From Ascaris suum (taxonomy: Eukaryota > Nematoda > Chromadorea > Rhabditida > Ascarididae), in the NCBI GenBank assembly GCA_013433145.1, contig CM024175.1, forward strand, positions 3,890,516 through 3,954,515: a stretch of DNA of 64,000 nucleotides, given 5' to 3'. The notes under the pieces were generated by a model. It saw only the letters and a list, made by a program, of their open reading frames with translations. It had not been told where the DNA came from and did not search any database. Position numbers and translations under genes: made by a program. Of this stretch, positions 52,140-64,000 are shown in pieces; positions within the stretch are counted from its first letter, which is position 1; each line of letters begins with the position of its first letter.

Positions 52140-53223
52140 ATTCATGAAAGCCACATATCGCTAAATATGTCAGTAGAGTGCGCATAGTGATTGCAGAAGT
52201 TGCTTTATCTGCTTCAGCTAACTACTCGCTTTTAAAAGTTGCTTAATTTGCGCCATTCTCGATGAAACGACAGCTAAACGACTCTTACATGATGAACTTT
52301 TCCGCTGGAACGCTTTTCTTGATGCGTTTTTCTAGTTGTAATGGGTGCAAAATCAATGCAACAATCGCTTCTGCCTCACATTGTTATATTTGGGTATGAA
52401 CAGCAATCAGCGTCTGAATGGAATATGCAAACATAATTGCCTTGAATAATGCATGCAGCAAGCATATATGTGCTTTTAATAAAGGATTCTATCAGCGGTT
52501 CCAATGAATGAAGCGCACACACAACTGCTGCGCCACCAATCAGCACAATTTAAAGGTGAACCGTTCATTAAAAAACAACAAAGTTATGGTACTGGCAAAT
52601 AAATATGAGTGGGAAAATGCCGATGGACAAAGCTGAAGTCAATAATTCCGAAAACAATGATTGCCACAACTTCACTTCTTCTTCCTTCTATCAATGATCG
52701 AGACATTTCAGTGAGAATCGTGTTTCAAGTGCTCCATTCAACTGCCTCTATTTGTTTATACCAAGATAAGCTTTTTGAATCACAACTTTGCATGCTGTTA
52801 TTTTGTAATGGCTGTAATTTGCACGAAAGTTGGCTCTATTCCCAACCTTTGCAGCTTACTCACCTCATCACATCCGAAGTTGAGCCATTCCTTTCTATGC
52901 CGTTGATCCTTCAGATTTGTTTTTTTTTCTTTTTTGATGCATAATACAAGCCCTGGCTCTGCACTTGATCACGTAGTCGAGACGTAGTCGAGTCCCTCCT
53001 GCAGCGGAAATGTGGTCCACCAACGACTGGAAATGGCCTCAACTGTGCACGTAAGAAGCTAGTAATGCCAGTTTTCCGATGCGCAGCGAAGCAAATATCG
53101 GAATCACCAACGTGAAAAGTTTGACCACGTTTTGTAGCATTATACCGTGGGCAAAAGTTTGTCATGTCGCACAGTCACAATAAAACAACTAGCAAAAACA
53201 TTTCATACCAGGAACGGAGGAAA

Positions 53224-53640
53224 TCAACGCTGTGATATACCAGAGCATTTTATTACAAAGGTTCCCATGTTTAACCCTCTTATGTTAGAACAATGGCGGT
53301 GATCGAAAAGCTTTTCATTGGCAAATTCACAACTATTTGCCTCTCTGTTTCCCCGTCGTACATTATAGGTTCCTCTGCTTTCGTCCAGTTCCGCTAATTC
53401 TAAATATCTTTGTAACTTCCAAAATGAGCTTAGCAGATAAAAGATAAATAAGAAGCAGATCGTATGCTGAAGCGAGTGTAAGCTTTCTTGCAACATATTT
53501 ATTTCTGATGGATCAATAGCAGCATCAACACAGCAATACAGACAACGACACATCGGTACGAACAAAGCAGAGAAAGATAAAATGTCATTCACATCAAAGT
53601 GGAATGCAAAACGGAACTGGGATAGCAGGAAAAGAGCCAC
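53224..53640 (-). CDS. Hypothetical ORF of 138 codons
   Basis: The minus strand is open from a GTG at 53640 to a stop at 53224. The N-terminal half is hydrophobic with cysteines, and the C-terminal half is hydrophilic and more coding-like. A possible acceptor CTGCTAAG near 53433 would make the second half a terminal exon. About one ORF this long is expected by chance in the window. Confidence 0.2.
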   Translation of the reverse strand: MALFLLSQFRFAFHFDVNDILSFSALFVPMCRCLYCCVDAAIDPSEINMLQESLHSLQHTICFLFIFYLLSSFWKLQRYLELAELDESRGTYNVRRGNREANSCEFANEKLFDHRHCSNIRGLNMGTFVIKCSGISQR

Positions 53641-54745
53641 TGGTCAGTCAGTGGTCAGTCTTATGCGCAATCGATGTCAAAAGCCAATTCGAAAAAACTC
53701 TAATAAAAATAATCGAGAAAACCAAGTCCATCAATCATACGTGATGAATTGATAAATGTCAAAGATGGGCGAGCATAATGTGCGCTTTCTGCGATCACGC
53801 CACTCATACAACGGATTATGCCAACACTCAAAAATACTGATGTAACGAATATTCTTTTCTGCTTTCCTCATAAAATTTAAAGAGTTCTCCCCCGAAAAAA
53901 ATGATTCGTAAGAATCCGCATCGAAAAATATTTTTTCTGCTCCCCATGAAATCGTCTGAAAACTTGGATTCTTCCAAGGACTTCAATCGGTATCTCAACT
54001 ATCCGTGATCAACATGACGGAACTCTTTTATTCAGTGATCCCTTAAAGACGTTCCTTAAAGCATTCCTCTAATATGCAGAGAACTGATGATTCAGAACGC
54101 CCAAACGCCGTTAATCTAGACCAATAACTTTGTAACAGTACTTCATATTCTCAAAGCTATTGCTATCGCCTAACGAGTAAACGAAGACCTGTCATAAGTT
54201 GTTGAAAATTAACGACACATTCCTCTGGTTTTCTGACTAATAAAACCCTTGGGATGGAAGGATATCCTACGCCTTGAAGCCCTTATAGAATTAAATGGAC
54301 GTTTCCTAAATCACTCCCAATTATGTATGCATTTGCACATACGTACTTATTAATCGACCTTCGCCATCAGTGCTTAAATCCTGCGACTACAGGGTATGAG
54401 CCTGACAAACTAACCTATTTTTCTGTTACCCTCATGCTAATTTCTTCTGAGCACATCAAAAAGTTGAAAATAAAATGGTCACCCTGCGAGGTAAAAACAA
54501 ACAAACAACAGACATAATTATAAAGGTATATATAAGACAATAGCGAGGCAGATCAACAAATCTCACTGAAGCTGAATTATGATATGTCTCTTTTTATATG
54601 ACCCCATCCGGTTATCGAAAAAATAATAAAAGAAAGCAGATGAAGCCAATGCACATAAACATTTAAGTACTGCAATGCTAGAAAAATAGTTATTATAACC
54701 TCGGTGATATGGAAGCGTCGCAACTCAAAGTAACAGCCCCGCTAT

Positions 54746-57700
54746 TCATTCATCTCTCCTTTTGGTTGTTCGCATATGATGAAGAAACGCACCAACTGCA
54801 CCGATGTAACCTTCGTGCTTTAGGAAAAGGGCCTCGATCTCCCCCTGCAACACATATCGACCATCTACCCGCAACTCACAATCCATCGCAAACCTCAATT
54901 GCTGACTAAGACATGGAAGCGGGATCACATATCGTGGAATTTTAACGGTATGAATGATTTAATCCCCTTCACTTATTCAGCAAGAGAAACACGGGAAAGG
55001 GGGAGAGGAAGGAGGAAGAGGAGAGGAAAGACAGCGATTTTAATTCGACAGACATCAGATAAGCAATGCCGAGGAAGGCGTTGAGAGTCTTTATAACCCT
55101 GAAAAAAAAGAAAGAAACTGCTTGTACGACTGTGTAAGGGAAAAGAAAAAAGATCCGAGTCCACACGGCTGTACTGAATTAAAGAATGACTTACACAATA
55201 AAATACAATAAGAGTTTAGCAATACAAAAGGCCTCTCACTGTGCAAAAAATGAGCAAAACTTCCAGTCGGATTTTTTCTTGTATTTATCGTAAAGGGAAT
55301 AAGAGGTGATTTTCCTTTCACTGTATAACTTTTTGAGGTTTCAATAAGCGAAAATATAATAATCGTACCCTACTCCAGTAGTTGACTGCGAACGATATAG
55401 TACGCATAGTGATGGGATGTTTCCTTATGAAATAACCACCAAAATATATCCTTTTCACTTGATGTTGTTTACCATAGAGTGTCGCCATCTTCAAACATGT
55501 CAATAACAATAAATTGTTTATAAGCATTTAAAGAAATAGTGAAAATAAAGCGAATCGATCGAACCTTTCGGTTCTCTCAATAAAAAGAAAGAAACGTTTG
55601 GAGAGAAAACTTTCACTGTAAATATTGCATGTTTAAAGACAGTACAAAATGAACGACTGCTATAGGGGAGATTTTTGATATTTAGAGGAATAATGCGCAC
55701 TAGACAACAGCACTGCAACGATGCTTCATAGAAGCAAAGCTTATTTGGCTGCACTTTTGTTTTTCATCAATGTAATCGAATTGACTGAACGATTATAGCA
55801 GATCTCTTGTATCTCCTCATCCATATTTTCTCTTTGCTCGTCCATAAAAATACTTCCTAGTACTTCGCGCTTTATAATTCTGATGTTCGTTTAAATAAAA
55901 GTTGGCAATATAGAGCAATGCACATTACCTCGAAAAAAAATGCACCTATCTGGTTACCTGTCCAATACAATTGCTGAACATAAGCAGAAGACTTTTCGTC
56001 ACATCATCCTCCGATTGCGGTCGATGCTTGTATAATTCATCTCGCCTTCCCTCTACAAAACAAAATAAAAATTGATTTCCAAAATGACAAATTACATTTA
56101 GTAATTCCCCTCTATAACACAATGAAGATGGATATCTGAAGGATATAAAGAGATATACAAAGAGGTCTCCTTCGCGTCGTTACATCAAATACTATTCCAC
56201 GCGAATCATGAACTGTTTGTACTTCATAATCAGAAGGAATGAAGCAAAAAATAAGTTCAGGGAAACGAACTACAACATGCTGATTAAACTTCGCCACTGC
56301 AATTCCCGGGGTTTCAAATTGATAGCGTTGGCATCCACACAAACAGATAGTGCCAAATACGCACTTCTTCCCACATTAAATCGTGAAAAATGAATAAAAT
56401 AGAGGAAGTGCCAACAAGTTTTCTAGGTAACGATAACTTCCATTTCCTGTTTTGCATATGACAGTTGCAATGCTCCGCACAGAAAAATTGCATATTCAAC
56501 CGGTAACCACCGAATTCAACAGATATACTTTGAAGAGAAACTTTAAATTACTTACGATCGACGCATTTTCCAAACGATCCGGCGATGAGATCGGCTGGTA
56601 GCCGCAATTTGTCTTTTGTAGCGAGTGGGATATCCGATACGAGAACATCAACGTTACGATGATCACCCCTTTCCGCTTTGGTAAGCAACTCATCAAACGC
56701 TAAACTCAAATCATTCTGTGCTTTCACATAGCGTGACCAGTACACTCTGAGAACTCACCATTCAATTGAGATGTCATGCACATCAATCACTTTTCTGAAT
56801 GAAACATCAAAAATACCCTCAACTAGAGTGTGAAAAAAAAAGAATAACAGCATCACAAGTGATTTCTGATGCCTTGAAAAACAATGGTGTAAGTAGGAAT
56901 TCTGACCCTAAGTGAAGGAAGATAAACTTATATAAAGAGCCAGCACCGTGAGAGACACGAATATTTTTCTGCAGTAGGGACTTTCAAAGAAGAACGAACG
57001 CTAGAGGCAATCTGAAGACGCCTAAAATTAGGAAGTCGAGGAAGAGACCATCCGCTGTGGATCCAAGGAGACCGTGAATTTTACTTTTACAGGTTTTCCA
57101 GTAGGAATTGGGAAAGAGACCGAGAGGCAAAAAATCGGGAGGAGAAAACGGTGAAAGCAAGACAGTGATCCACATCTCTAAAATTTCCTTATTTTCTGAA
57201 CAGCAGCAATGTCATCAAAGTTTCTTTCACCGACGATTGAACAATTTCTCAATACTTCTAAAATCATTTAGTTTTGTCCACCTTCTAAACGTTTCAGCTT
57301 TATCCCTTTTCCTTATCTTCACACATAAATCACCTCTGCGTTATACAACCATTCACCTGCATTACCTACACAACATTTTCCTCTTTCCATCCACAGCCGT
57401 AGCAATGAAGCGAAACGACATCTAAAATGAGTACTCTCATAAACGCTTCTTCTTCATTACTCGTAATCTCTCCTACATAAACTGCGACTACCGAAAATTA
57501 TCACTGTTGGACACAAGTGCCCAGGAAGGGAGCCTCTTCTTTACATCAAGCGTACTGCAGTTGAAAGAAGAGAGACTTAAGCGCCTATTTCAAAAATTGA
57601 CATACATTAGGACAGCTATTCTTAGATGGTTGAAGAAGTGCAATCTTAGACGGTTATGTTTGGCTAATGCTACCATTGTTCTTGGTACCAAGACTCGGTA

Positions 57701-60700
57701 TTAATGGTAAAAAGACTATCTCAATGGTTCTTGGTGCTAGTGGTGTCAAGACTACCTCAAAAAAAAAGAAAAGTTCTTTCGAAATTTTCTGAAAGGTATT
57801 CTCAATTTCCATTCGTAGTATAGATTGTATTCATTCACTCCGGCTTCCGTTAAGATGCTCCAGCTTGATCTTAGTTTTTTATTTCATTTCATCCCCAATG
57901 AACAGAAGAGAATAATTTTTTTAAGTTCTGGAATTCAATAATGGAAGAAAGCTTAATCGGTCAGGTTTGAGCGAAGCGCTCAAATATACCTTTGCCTTTC
58001 TTATACGATACCTGATTCCATAGTTAGAGCCACTTGAACTTTATAATCCCCCTCCAAACAAAAAATTCTGGCCGTAGTCTTGTCTTCACCAATCCCATCC
58101 TTACAGCGTCTATAATGGGTAAGAGCCCACGCATCTTTTCATCTTTACTGCGTTAAGCGGTTACAATCGTTCCCCAGTTATCACGAAGTTGAAACGACTG
58201 CGAAAAAACGTACACTTAGCACTCGTGAGAAGCGACCCCAATCCCGTGAACGCACCTCCTCCCATTGTACTTCCGCCAATGCGTGCAAACTTGTTTTCAT
58301 CCTCAATCTGCAACATGAACACAGGTAATTTAGTTCGAGCGCACTTGAATTTACAAAACGCACCAGCAATTCGTCAGAACTGGCATGATGACTTGGTCAG
58401 TTTTTCGTGAACGTTATTTGAGAGGATAGTATTATGCCTCAAATTAAGTCTTCCAATCAAGATGGACAGCCCGCATACAGTGCTCTGACGGTGGCAACAT
58501 CAAAACATTTGAGAACAACTAAATGTGCACCGACACCTGACTGACCTTTATCACTGATACGCCGGTGCCGATATTCACAAGTTGGAATGGGCACATAACC
58601 ATCGGATCGATCGGACGATATTTGTATCTGCAAAATGGCGACCTACTCTACAAATGTAATAATTTCATCAAGCTTAATTTTGATGACAAAACAAAAGAAA
58701 AACAATACGTCATAATTGCAAGCTTATTCCAAACGAGCATTAAAACCGTGCAAAAAAGCACGAATTATCACTCCTGAGTGAAGTAAACTATGAAATACAA
58801 AAAGCGAACCTCTTATTCGGCTCTTCTTCGTGATGATAGGTGAACGATTCATCTTCGATGTATTTTAGCAGAAAGCAACATCCACTTACAAGTGCTTCCA
58901 TTTCATCGACTCGCTCAACTCTGCAATCGTTGCGACACTAAGTGCAGCAACGTACCGTTTAAATTTATTGTTGAAGCGAGATCGGTAAATAAAACAATGA
59001 TTTAGAGGTGATAGTTCACTCTTTTTTAGCAACCATATGCGGCATTCCTTATTTTGCAGTTTAGCCGTACAGAAACATGCGAAGAGAGGACTGATTGAGC
59101 AGATCGAGGATATAAAGCATACAATCGGTGTAAGTGGAGGACTGCATATCGTACACGTGGTACAAGTGATCAGCTAGCATTTCAAAGATGAATTCTAGTT
59201 GCCAAACAGTTTTCAACGTTCTGCTGCTTTATGGCCGAAAGAAAAATTGACCGTACCATCATTAATTCACTACCACACAAATCGAGCCCCCTCCGGAAGA
59301 TGAACTTCAGAACACCTCGAGAGGACTAGCCGACAAAAATTGGAGCTTTGAATCTCCGATGCTCTCAAACTACAAAAGATCAGAGGGATTGGCTGTAGCG
59401 TAGGCGTTCAGGGATTCGAAAGTCATGAATTATCGGTGTAACTGGTGGCCACTGAAAAGAAATCTTTTGTGAGCGGGCACTAACAGTGACCAATCGGCCA
59501 CAACGTTAGCCATCAAACATTTTATATCCTTCAATTGCAAAATCCAAAGGATGCAGAACAAAAAACTATGAAATGAGGAATGCCTAAGCATAAAAGGGTA
59601 AGAATTCATTATGGGATTACCTCTATATTAACAGCGAAATGATGAACTGTTAAAACATGGATCATGTGGACATCGCATGGATCAACAATAGAAAGCATTC
59701 AAAACATGATATCACTAACCTCTCAAGAGGAAATTTACTACTGAAGGTGACAAAGACAATAATGCTCAAAAAAACGGAAATAAATTTATATGAATTTCGA
59801 TCGCCTAAAGAGTTAAAATTCGTAATAAGTGCGAACTGATGAGGTAAATATTACTCAACGCGAAGAGTTTCAGCGATCAAACATCCATATTTGTAAGCCC
59901 CTCCTCCAGTGCATCGAATGGGACCCTCGATTTGGTCACATCCTCTTGCAATTGCATGCTGAATTCAACATATCATGTCAATCAACGACAAACTGCAAAA
60001 ACACCAATTATTTCAACAGACATTTGCGAAAAGACTTAGACGGCTGCCAAAGACCTTTTCAACTTGCCTAAAAATTGTCTGTTGATATGACTTTCTCAGA
60101 TGTCATCGCACAGACGCGCTGTACAATGCTTTCTTAACCCATCTTTTAATCGAAATGCCGCCACTAATCTCCTCTATAGACGAGATGGTACCGTTACCAT
60201 CGAATACATATCATCAGAAATCAGCGGCGAAGAATGATATTAGTGCTATTTGGCCGTCTAATGTGACAATGTGTCAACATAATTTACCTGTGTGAAGTTT
60301 CTGCATCAGAACCTCAAAGACGCGAGAATAAAGATCTGACACAGAAAGAGAGATTAACATTACACCCATGAAGAAAGGTTTTGAGGCCGAAACTTAGTAT
60401 TGGTAATAGAATATTTTGCATTGTCGAATCAACCTGCAGAAATGCTCACAAATTATTGTCTTTCGCAGCAAAAAAAGTTCTAGTAGCTAATGCCACAGGA
60501 TGAGTTGCGAATATAAATCAGATTCTTGTGCTTGATCTTCCTCTTTTTGAATGTGGCATCGTCACAACCTTTCCCTAAATCGTGCCTTTGATCAAGAAAT
60601 TGTGCTCACCATCTATCAGCAAAACGAGCGCATTCTCACATCCCTTCACAATAGATAGAGTAGAAAATTTCTGAAAAACTTACAGCTTTAATGAACGAGA

Positions 60701-62701
60701 GGCAATGTTCTATTTTTTGAAATTTGCGAAACTTCAATCGCGTCTGCATTTCTTTTGTATCCTGAAAGCTATAAATTCACAAATGATAAACGTTATCGGC
60801 AGTCAATATCACATCCACATATGGAATAGTTCGATGAGAATTACTTTAAATATATATATTTTGATATAAAATTCAAAAAGTGTTGGAAAGAATTACAATG
60901 AATCAAATCAAAGGGCATTCTGACCGCCTGTATAATGTTCAAATTTATACAAAAATACGTAAGAATCGCAATTGAGAAAATATATCTCTTAATGATTTCA
61001 TGTGAAGAATATAAAAATTGACATATTTCTTTGATCGGCACTGCTATGAATAAAACAGACAAAGTTGCACTCATGTTGTTGTGTTTTCATTCTTAAGGTT
61101 ATTCAATCCTCAACTGTAATAAATCTCAAAAATAAAATTACACAAAAATTTGAAGGCATCAAATCATTCCGCTCCATTGCAATATGCAATTTCTTTACAA
61201 ACACATCATACAATCTTTGCAATGTTTTGCATTAGAAAACACTTCTGCAACGCACAATTAATACTAAAGTATACAACGAAAAATATGAAAGCTGTGAATA
61301 TGAAAGCTAACACTGTGAAAACAGTGTTAAACCTGGAATCGGATCCCAAAGAAGAGCGACGTTTCAGCTTTGCATGAATGAGCTAGATCTGAGGGAATTT
61401 GAATTTAAGAGGTAGCTTAGTTGAAGTGCCGTCTTACGATGAAATTGAATAAATCGGATGGCGAATTTAATTTAACAAGGACGTACGCGAAAAGGTGTCT
61501 CAAAAACAACAATGTAATGAAAGGCGAGAGACTACTCAATTTAAAAGGCTGTACTGGAGAGGGGGCTATATTCAAAGGTTTACGGTATATAAGTAAGTGA
61601 AGTTTAGCTACTAAAGGATCAATTAATAGAATCAAGCATTCACAAATCAAGAAGCAGAGATCATGTTGTAGATTAAAGAAATAACGACATATTTCACCTC
61701 AGATTCTTCTAGAGATGTGTAGACGACCTTCACAAGTGACCCACCTGAAAGCACCGCGATTATTCGAAAATCACCAATAAGAGCTCATCAAGCAAGTGGG
61801 TATTTGAATGCAATATACGGCACCAGTGTTGTACTTTACTGAAAACATGCTGTAAGATTTGGAAAAATAATACTGACGAACGCCTCCACAATATCGATCC
61901 TGGATCAGTAAGACTTCCTGAGAAACTCCCACTGCTATCCTTCAGAGAATCAACCGATAGGCAGGATGACATAGGAGCCGCCTGGTACAAATTTCGATCA
62001 ATAAGGGAAACAAAATTATCCTCTTTAAGCATGATTTGTGAGATTATTCTTACAACAAAGTTTTAAGTGGACGGAAGTACCACAATCGAATAATTTACAC
62101 TCGATTTAATACAAACCGCAATCAATAGCGTAGACTGGCCTCAGACCAGCGCCTTCGAATATATCCGTAGACGGGAGCACGGCATAGGGAGTACGAAGTT
62201 CAGCAGGGTTCTCCTCATCGTCGCTCAGAGCTGAGGATGGCCTCAAAACAGCTACTTCTTTAAGCTTTTGATAAAATCTCCAAAGAGGGTTGTTTGCTGC
62301 TATAAAGCCGGCGGAGTTTCAATTTTTACTTTCAATTAGTGTACGCCCACTGTGGTCCGATTTCCAGAACGTTTGGAAGGAAAAGCCAATGTTATAGAAG
62401 GATGAGAATCTAACATTAAATTCCAGAGGCAGTAACGAACGAAAAATATGTGCGAACGAGACGCGCGGCCGTAGAAATTGAAATAAGTTGTAAAAATGAG
62501 AATTAAAAGGAAACGCAAAAGCGAACAGATCGGAATTTTAGTTCATTTTGAAGTAACAGGAAAAGAAATAACAAACAAAAAGAAATCAAATGTTGAGGTG
62601 GTAAATCAGAAAAATTAATAACAACGAAAAACCTATCTACGGCAAATGTGCATCTCGGCATACTCTCCACTTTTTAAGCGTATGCTCACCTCAGTCTCCA
62701 T
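54746..62701 (-). CDS. Pantothenate kinase family protein, twelve exons, 392 residues
   Basis: Exons on minus: 62701-62690, 62264-62117, 61744-61698, 60761-60684, 59958-59855, 58920-58810, 58627-58546, 58307-58216, 56746-56556, 56052-55958, 55488-55369 and 54844-54746. All phases agree. Motifs in order: IDCGGSLVKVVY (residues 51-62, P-loop-like), CTGGGAYKY (111-119), VNIGTGVSVIK (184-194), ARIGGSTMGGG (202-212), AERGDHRNVDVLV (249-261), AGSFGK (280-285), FGGYFIR (336-342) and HEGYIGAVGA (370-379). This is the full eukaryotic type II PanK fold, which phosphorylates pantothenate in CoA synthesis. The layout resembles the kinase-like domain of PANK4 and plant/fungal enzymes. There is no C-terminal DUF89 domain. 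The glutamate that follows the Gly-rich Tyr-Lys-Phe in human PANK1-3 is Gly120 here, while the later Arg (Arg203) is kept. Weak points: exon 1 (only METE), acceptor CAAAAG for exon 2, and a 12-residue insertion at 226-237. Confidence 0.92.
61745..62116. other. Intron of the pantothenate kinase gene
   Basis: Contains a 90-codon minus ORF (61760-62032) rich in Ser that is open right after a TACCAG. It cannot be spliced in phase between the flanking exons, which join perfectly without it. I see nothing else. Confidence 0.6.
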
Positions 62702-63245
62702 ACGGTTTATTGCTAGGAAATTAGGTGTGGTTCCACCAGAAGGAAGTTCTGCTAACGGAGATCAGACTCCGTTTGAGTTTCGATCTCAAGTGAGTTCAAT
62801 AAGAATAAGCCACAAACGACACCGGCTGAAACGGTTTCCATCATCTCCATAAAGGCTAGAGATTTCTTGGCTAATTGTATGTTTCTTGCGAGCAAATGTT
62901 GAATGAACCTTAGCATACAAATCTAGAGAGTGGCCTATATTAATAGATAAATAACCCACAACAAGGCGGGTGGAACCAATAGAGTAAAGTGCGATGGCCT
63001 TTGTTGTATTGCTTAGGTGTGCATCATGAACGTCTACTGTATGCTTGTAGAAATGCTATATATCTATACGACCTTTTCTTTCCATAGCCGAAACAGCTAT
63101 CGTACAATGGCTCCCTTTCCTCTTTCTGCCCCCTCCCCTTTCGTTTAGCAGCCGAATGCGACTGCACCATAAGAGTGGGTTTACTATGAAATGAGTCTGT
63201 TCAAAGCATTAAGTACATTAAATCAGTCTCAAAGCAACGCCTTAC

Positions 63246-63347
63246 CTTTGGATAATCTTCTGTTTAGTTGATGAGGAGGCGAATTCACCTAAGCTAGCAA
63301 TGGTACTCGCCAACACCTCTTCTCCATGCGTTTTCATTTCGAATAGC
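63246..63347 (-). CDS. Orphan internal exon of an unknown gene
   Basis: Strong acceptor (TTGTTTTCAG) and donor (AG|GTAAGG) enclose 102 bases with a single open frame and clear purine-first codons. The product is a 33-residue helical segment (Glu-, Ala-, Ser-rich) with an internal Met. It ends in phase 2, which does not fit the first pantothenate kinase exon, so it belongs either to a gene entering from the right edge or to an alternative 5' end of that gene through an unseen exon. Confidence 0.45.
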
Positions 63348-64000
63348 CTGAAAACAAAGAAATCATACCCCTATTGACGTGTCTGTGCTTTATAAAAAAC
63401 GATAATACAGTTTGCGTTCTATAAAACGCACTAAGCAATATTAAGCTTGAGAAGATGCTATAAAATTGGACAATCGGATCTATACAATCAGTTCTTTAAA
63501 TTCTTTATTTAACTGATCGACGATGAACGATTCAGAAAATTCAGTGCTCGTTGATTTATTAAAGATTGGTCATCGCTCAACGAGCATTCAGTCGGCGCGT
63601 CCAGTTACCTAAAATCTGGTTACCCATCGAAGAGGGTCGATGTTCAAAAATCATAAAGCGATAGTTGAAGCTCAATTTTGAAGCTGCATAAAAATATTTT
63701 CTTCGAACTGCGAAAATTCTACAAGCGATTATGACTAAAAATCATCTGAAATATAAGAAATAAGGCTGGTAACACAAATTCAAAGGCGAAATCCTTATTA
63801 CAACCTGCGAATTACAATTTAATAAAAAGATATCGATTTTTGAAGTATTCGATGAGGTTCATCACCCCACGAAATCGACATTGGCATACATTAAGCTAAG
63901 CTCAATCGAAAAACATGCAACTTGAGCAAAATATGCTGCCTTTGTTTTAGAGGATTTTTATGCTGGCACTATTTCATTTAACGTTGGCAGCCACTTGCGA
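63348..64000. other. No supported gene
   Basis: AT-rich with no exon-like segment. The exon at 63246-63347 implies an upstream partner, which may lie here or beyond the window edge. Confidence 0.5.

Noticed and set aside
61760..62032. Ser-rich 90-codon minus ORF in the pantothenate kinase gene
   Set aside because: It cannot be inserted in phase; the exons at 62117 and 61744 join directly and rebuild the Gly-Gly-Ser nucleotide-binding motif.

Overview
The window looks like nuclear DNA of a parasitic-type nematode, most likely clade V (strongylid or hookworm-like). The evidence is AT-rich sequence, short exons in long introns, acceptors of the TTTCAG type, likely spliced-leader acceptors 6-15 bases before start codons, a major sperm protein (MSP) domain gene, and genes spread over 5-8 kb. 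There are no bacterial features, no operon of bacterial type and no CRISPR. Most ORFs of 60-100 codons are chance ORFs in introns. I built genes from exon chains whose splice sites and phases agree and, where possible, whose protein family is recognisable.

Layout. 0-8 kb: mostly non-coding, with an AT-rich palindrome near 1.4 kb and one exon carrying half a C2H2 zinc finger at 7.2 kb. 8.8-10.2 kb (minus): a complete four-exon gene for a small secreted single-domain granulin. 10.3-17.4 kb: orphan ORFs and a decayed CR1/Jockey-like LINE (15.2-16.0 kb, minus). 18.5-26.3 kb (minus): a six-exon FLYWCH zinc-finger gene with a coiled-coil C-terminus. 27.1-27.9 kb (plus): an unknown gene, seen only in its last exons. 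32.2-32.9 kb (minus) and 33.0-34.9 kb (plus): a divergent pair about 107 bp apart, a two-exon Pmp3/UPF0057 membrane peptide and an unknown four-exon gene. 35-41 kb: mainly repeats, including long TAAA and AT microsatellites. 41.4-41.8 kb (plus): a compact two-exon orphan gene with a 47-base intron. 42.9-43.8 kb: decayed or small coding stretches. 44.1-49.8 kb (minus): an MSP-domain gene with a serine-rich tail and a probable alternative coiled-coil end. 51.9-52.1 kb: the end of a possible plus-strand gene. 54.7-62.7 kb (minus): a twelve-exon pantothenate kinase family gene, reconstructed to 392 residues. 63.3 kb: one orphan coding exon of a gene that probably continues past the right edge.

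The genes are unrelated housekeeping, regulatory and secreted functions: CoA metabolism, membrane potential, ER-contact or sperm-type MSP protein, transcription factor, secreted growth-factor-like peptide. I see no pathway cluster. Exon boundaries were read by eye and may be off by a base; the phase arithmetic was checked for all multi-exon models.
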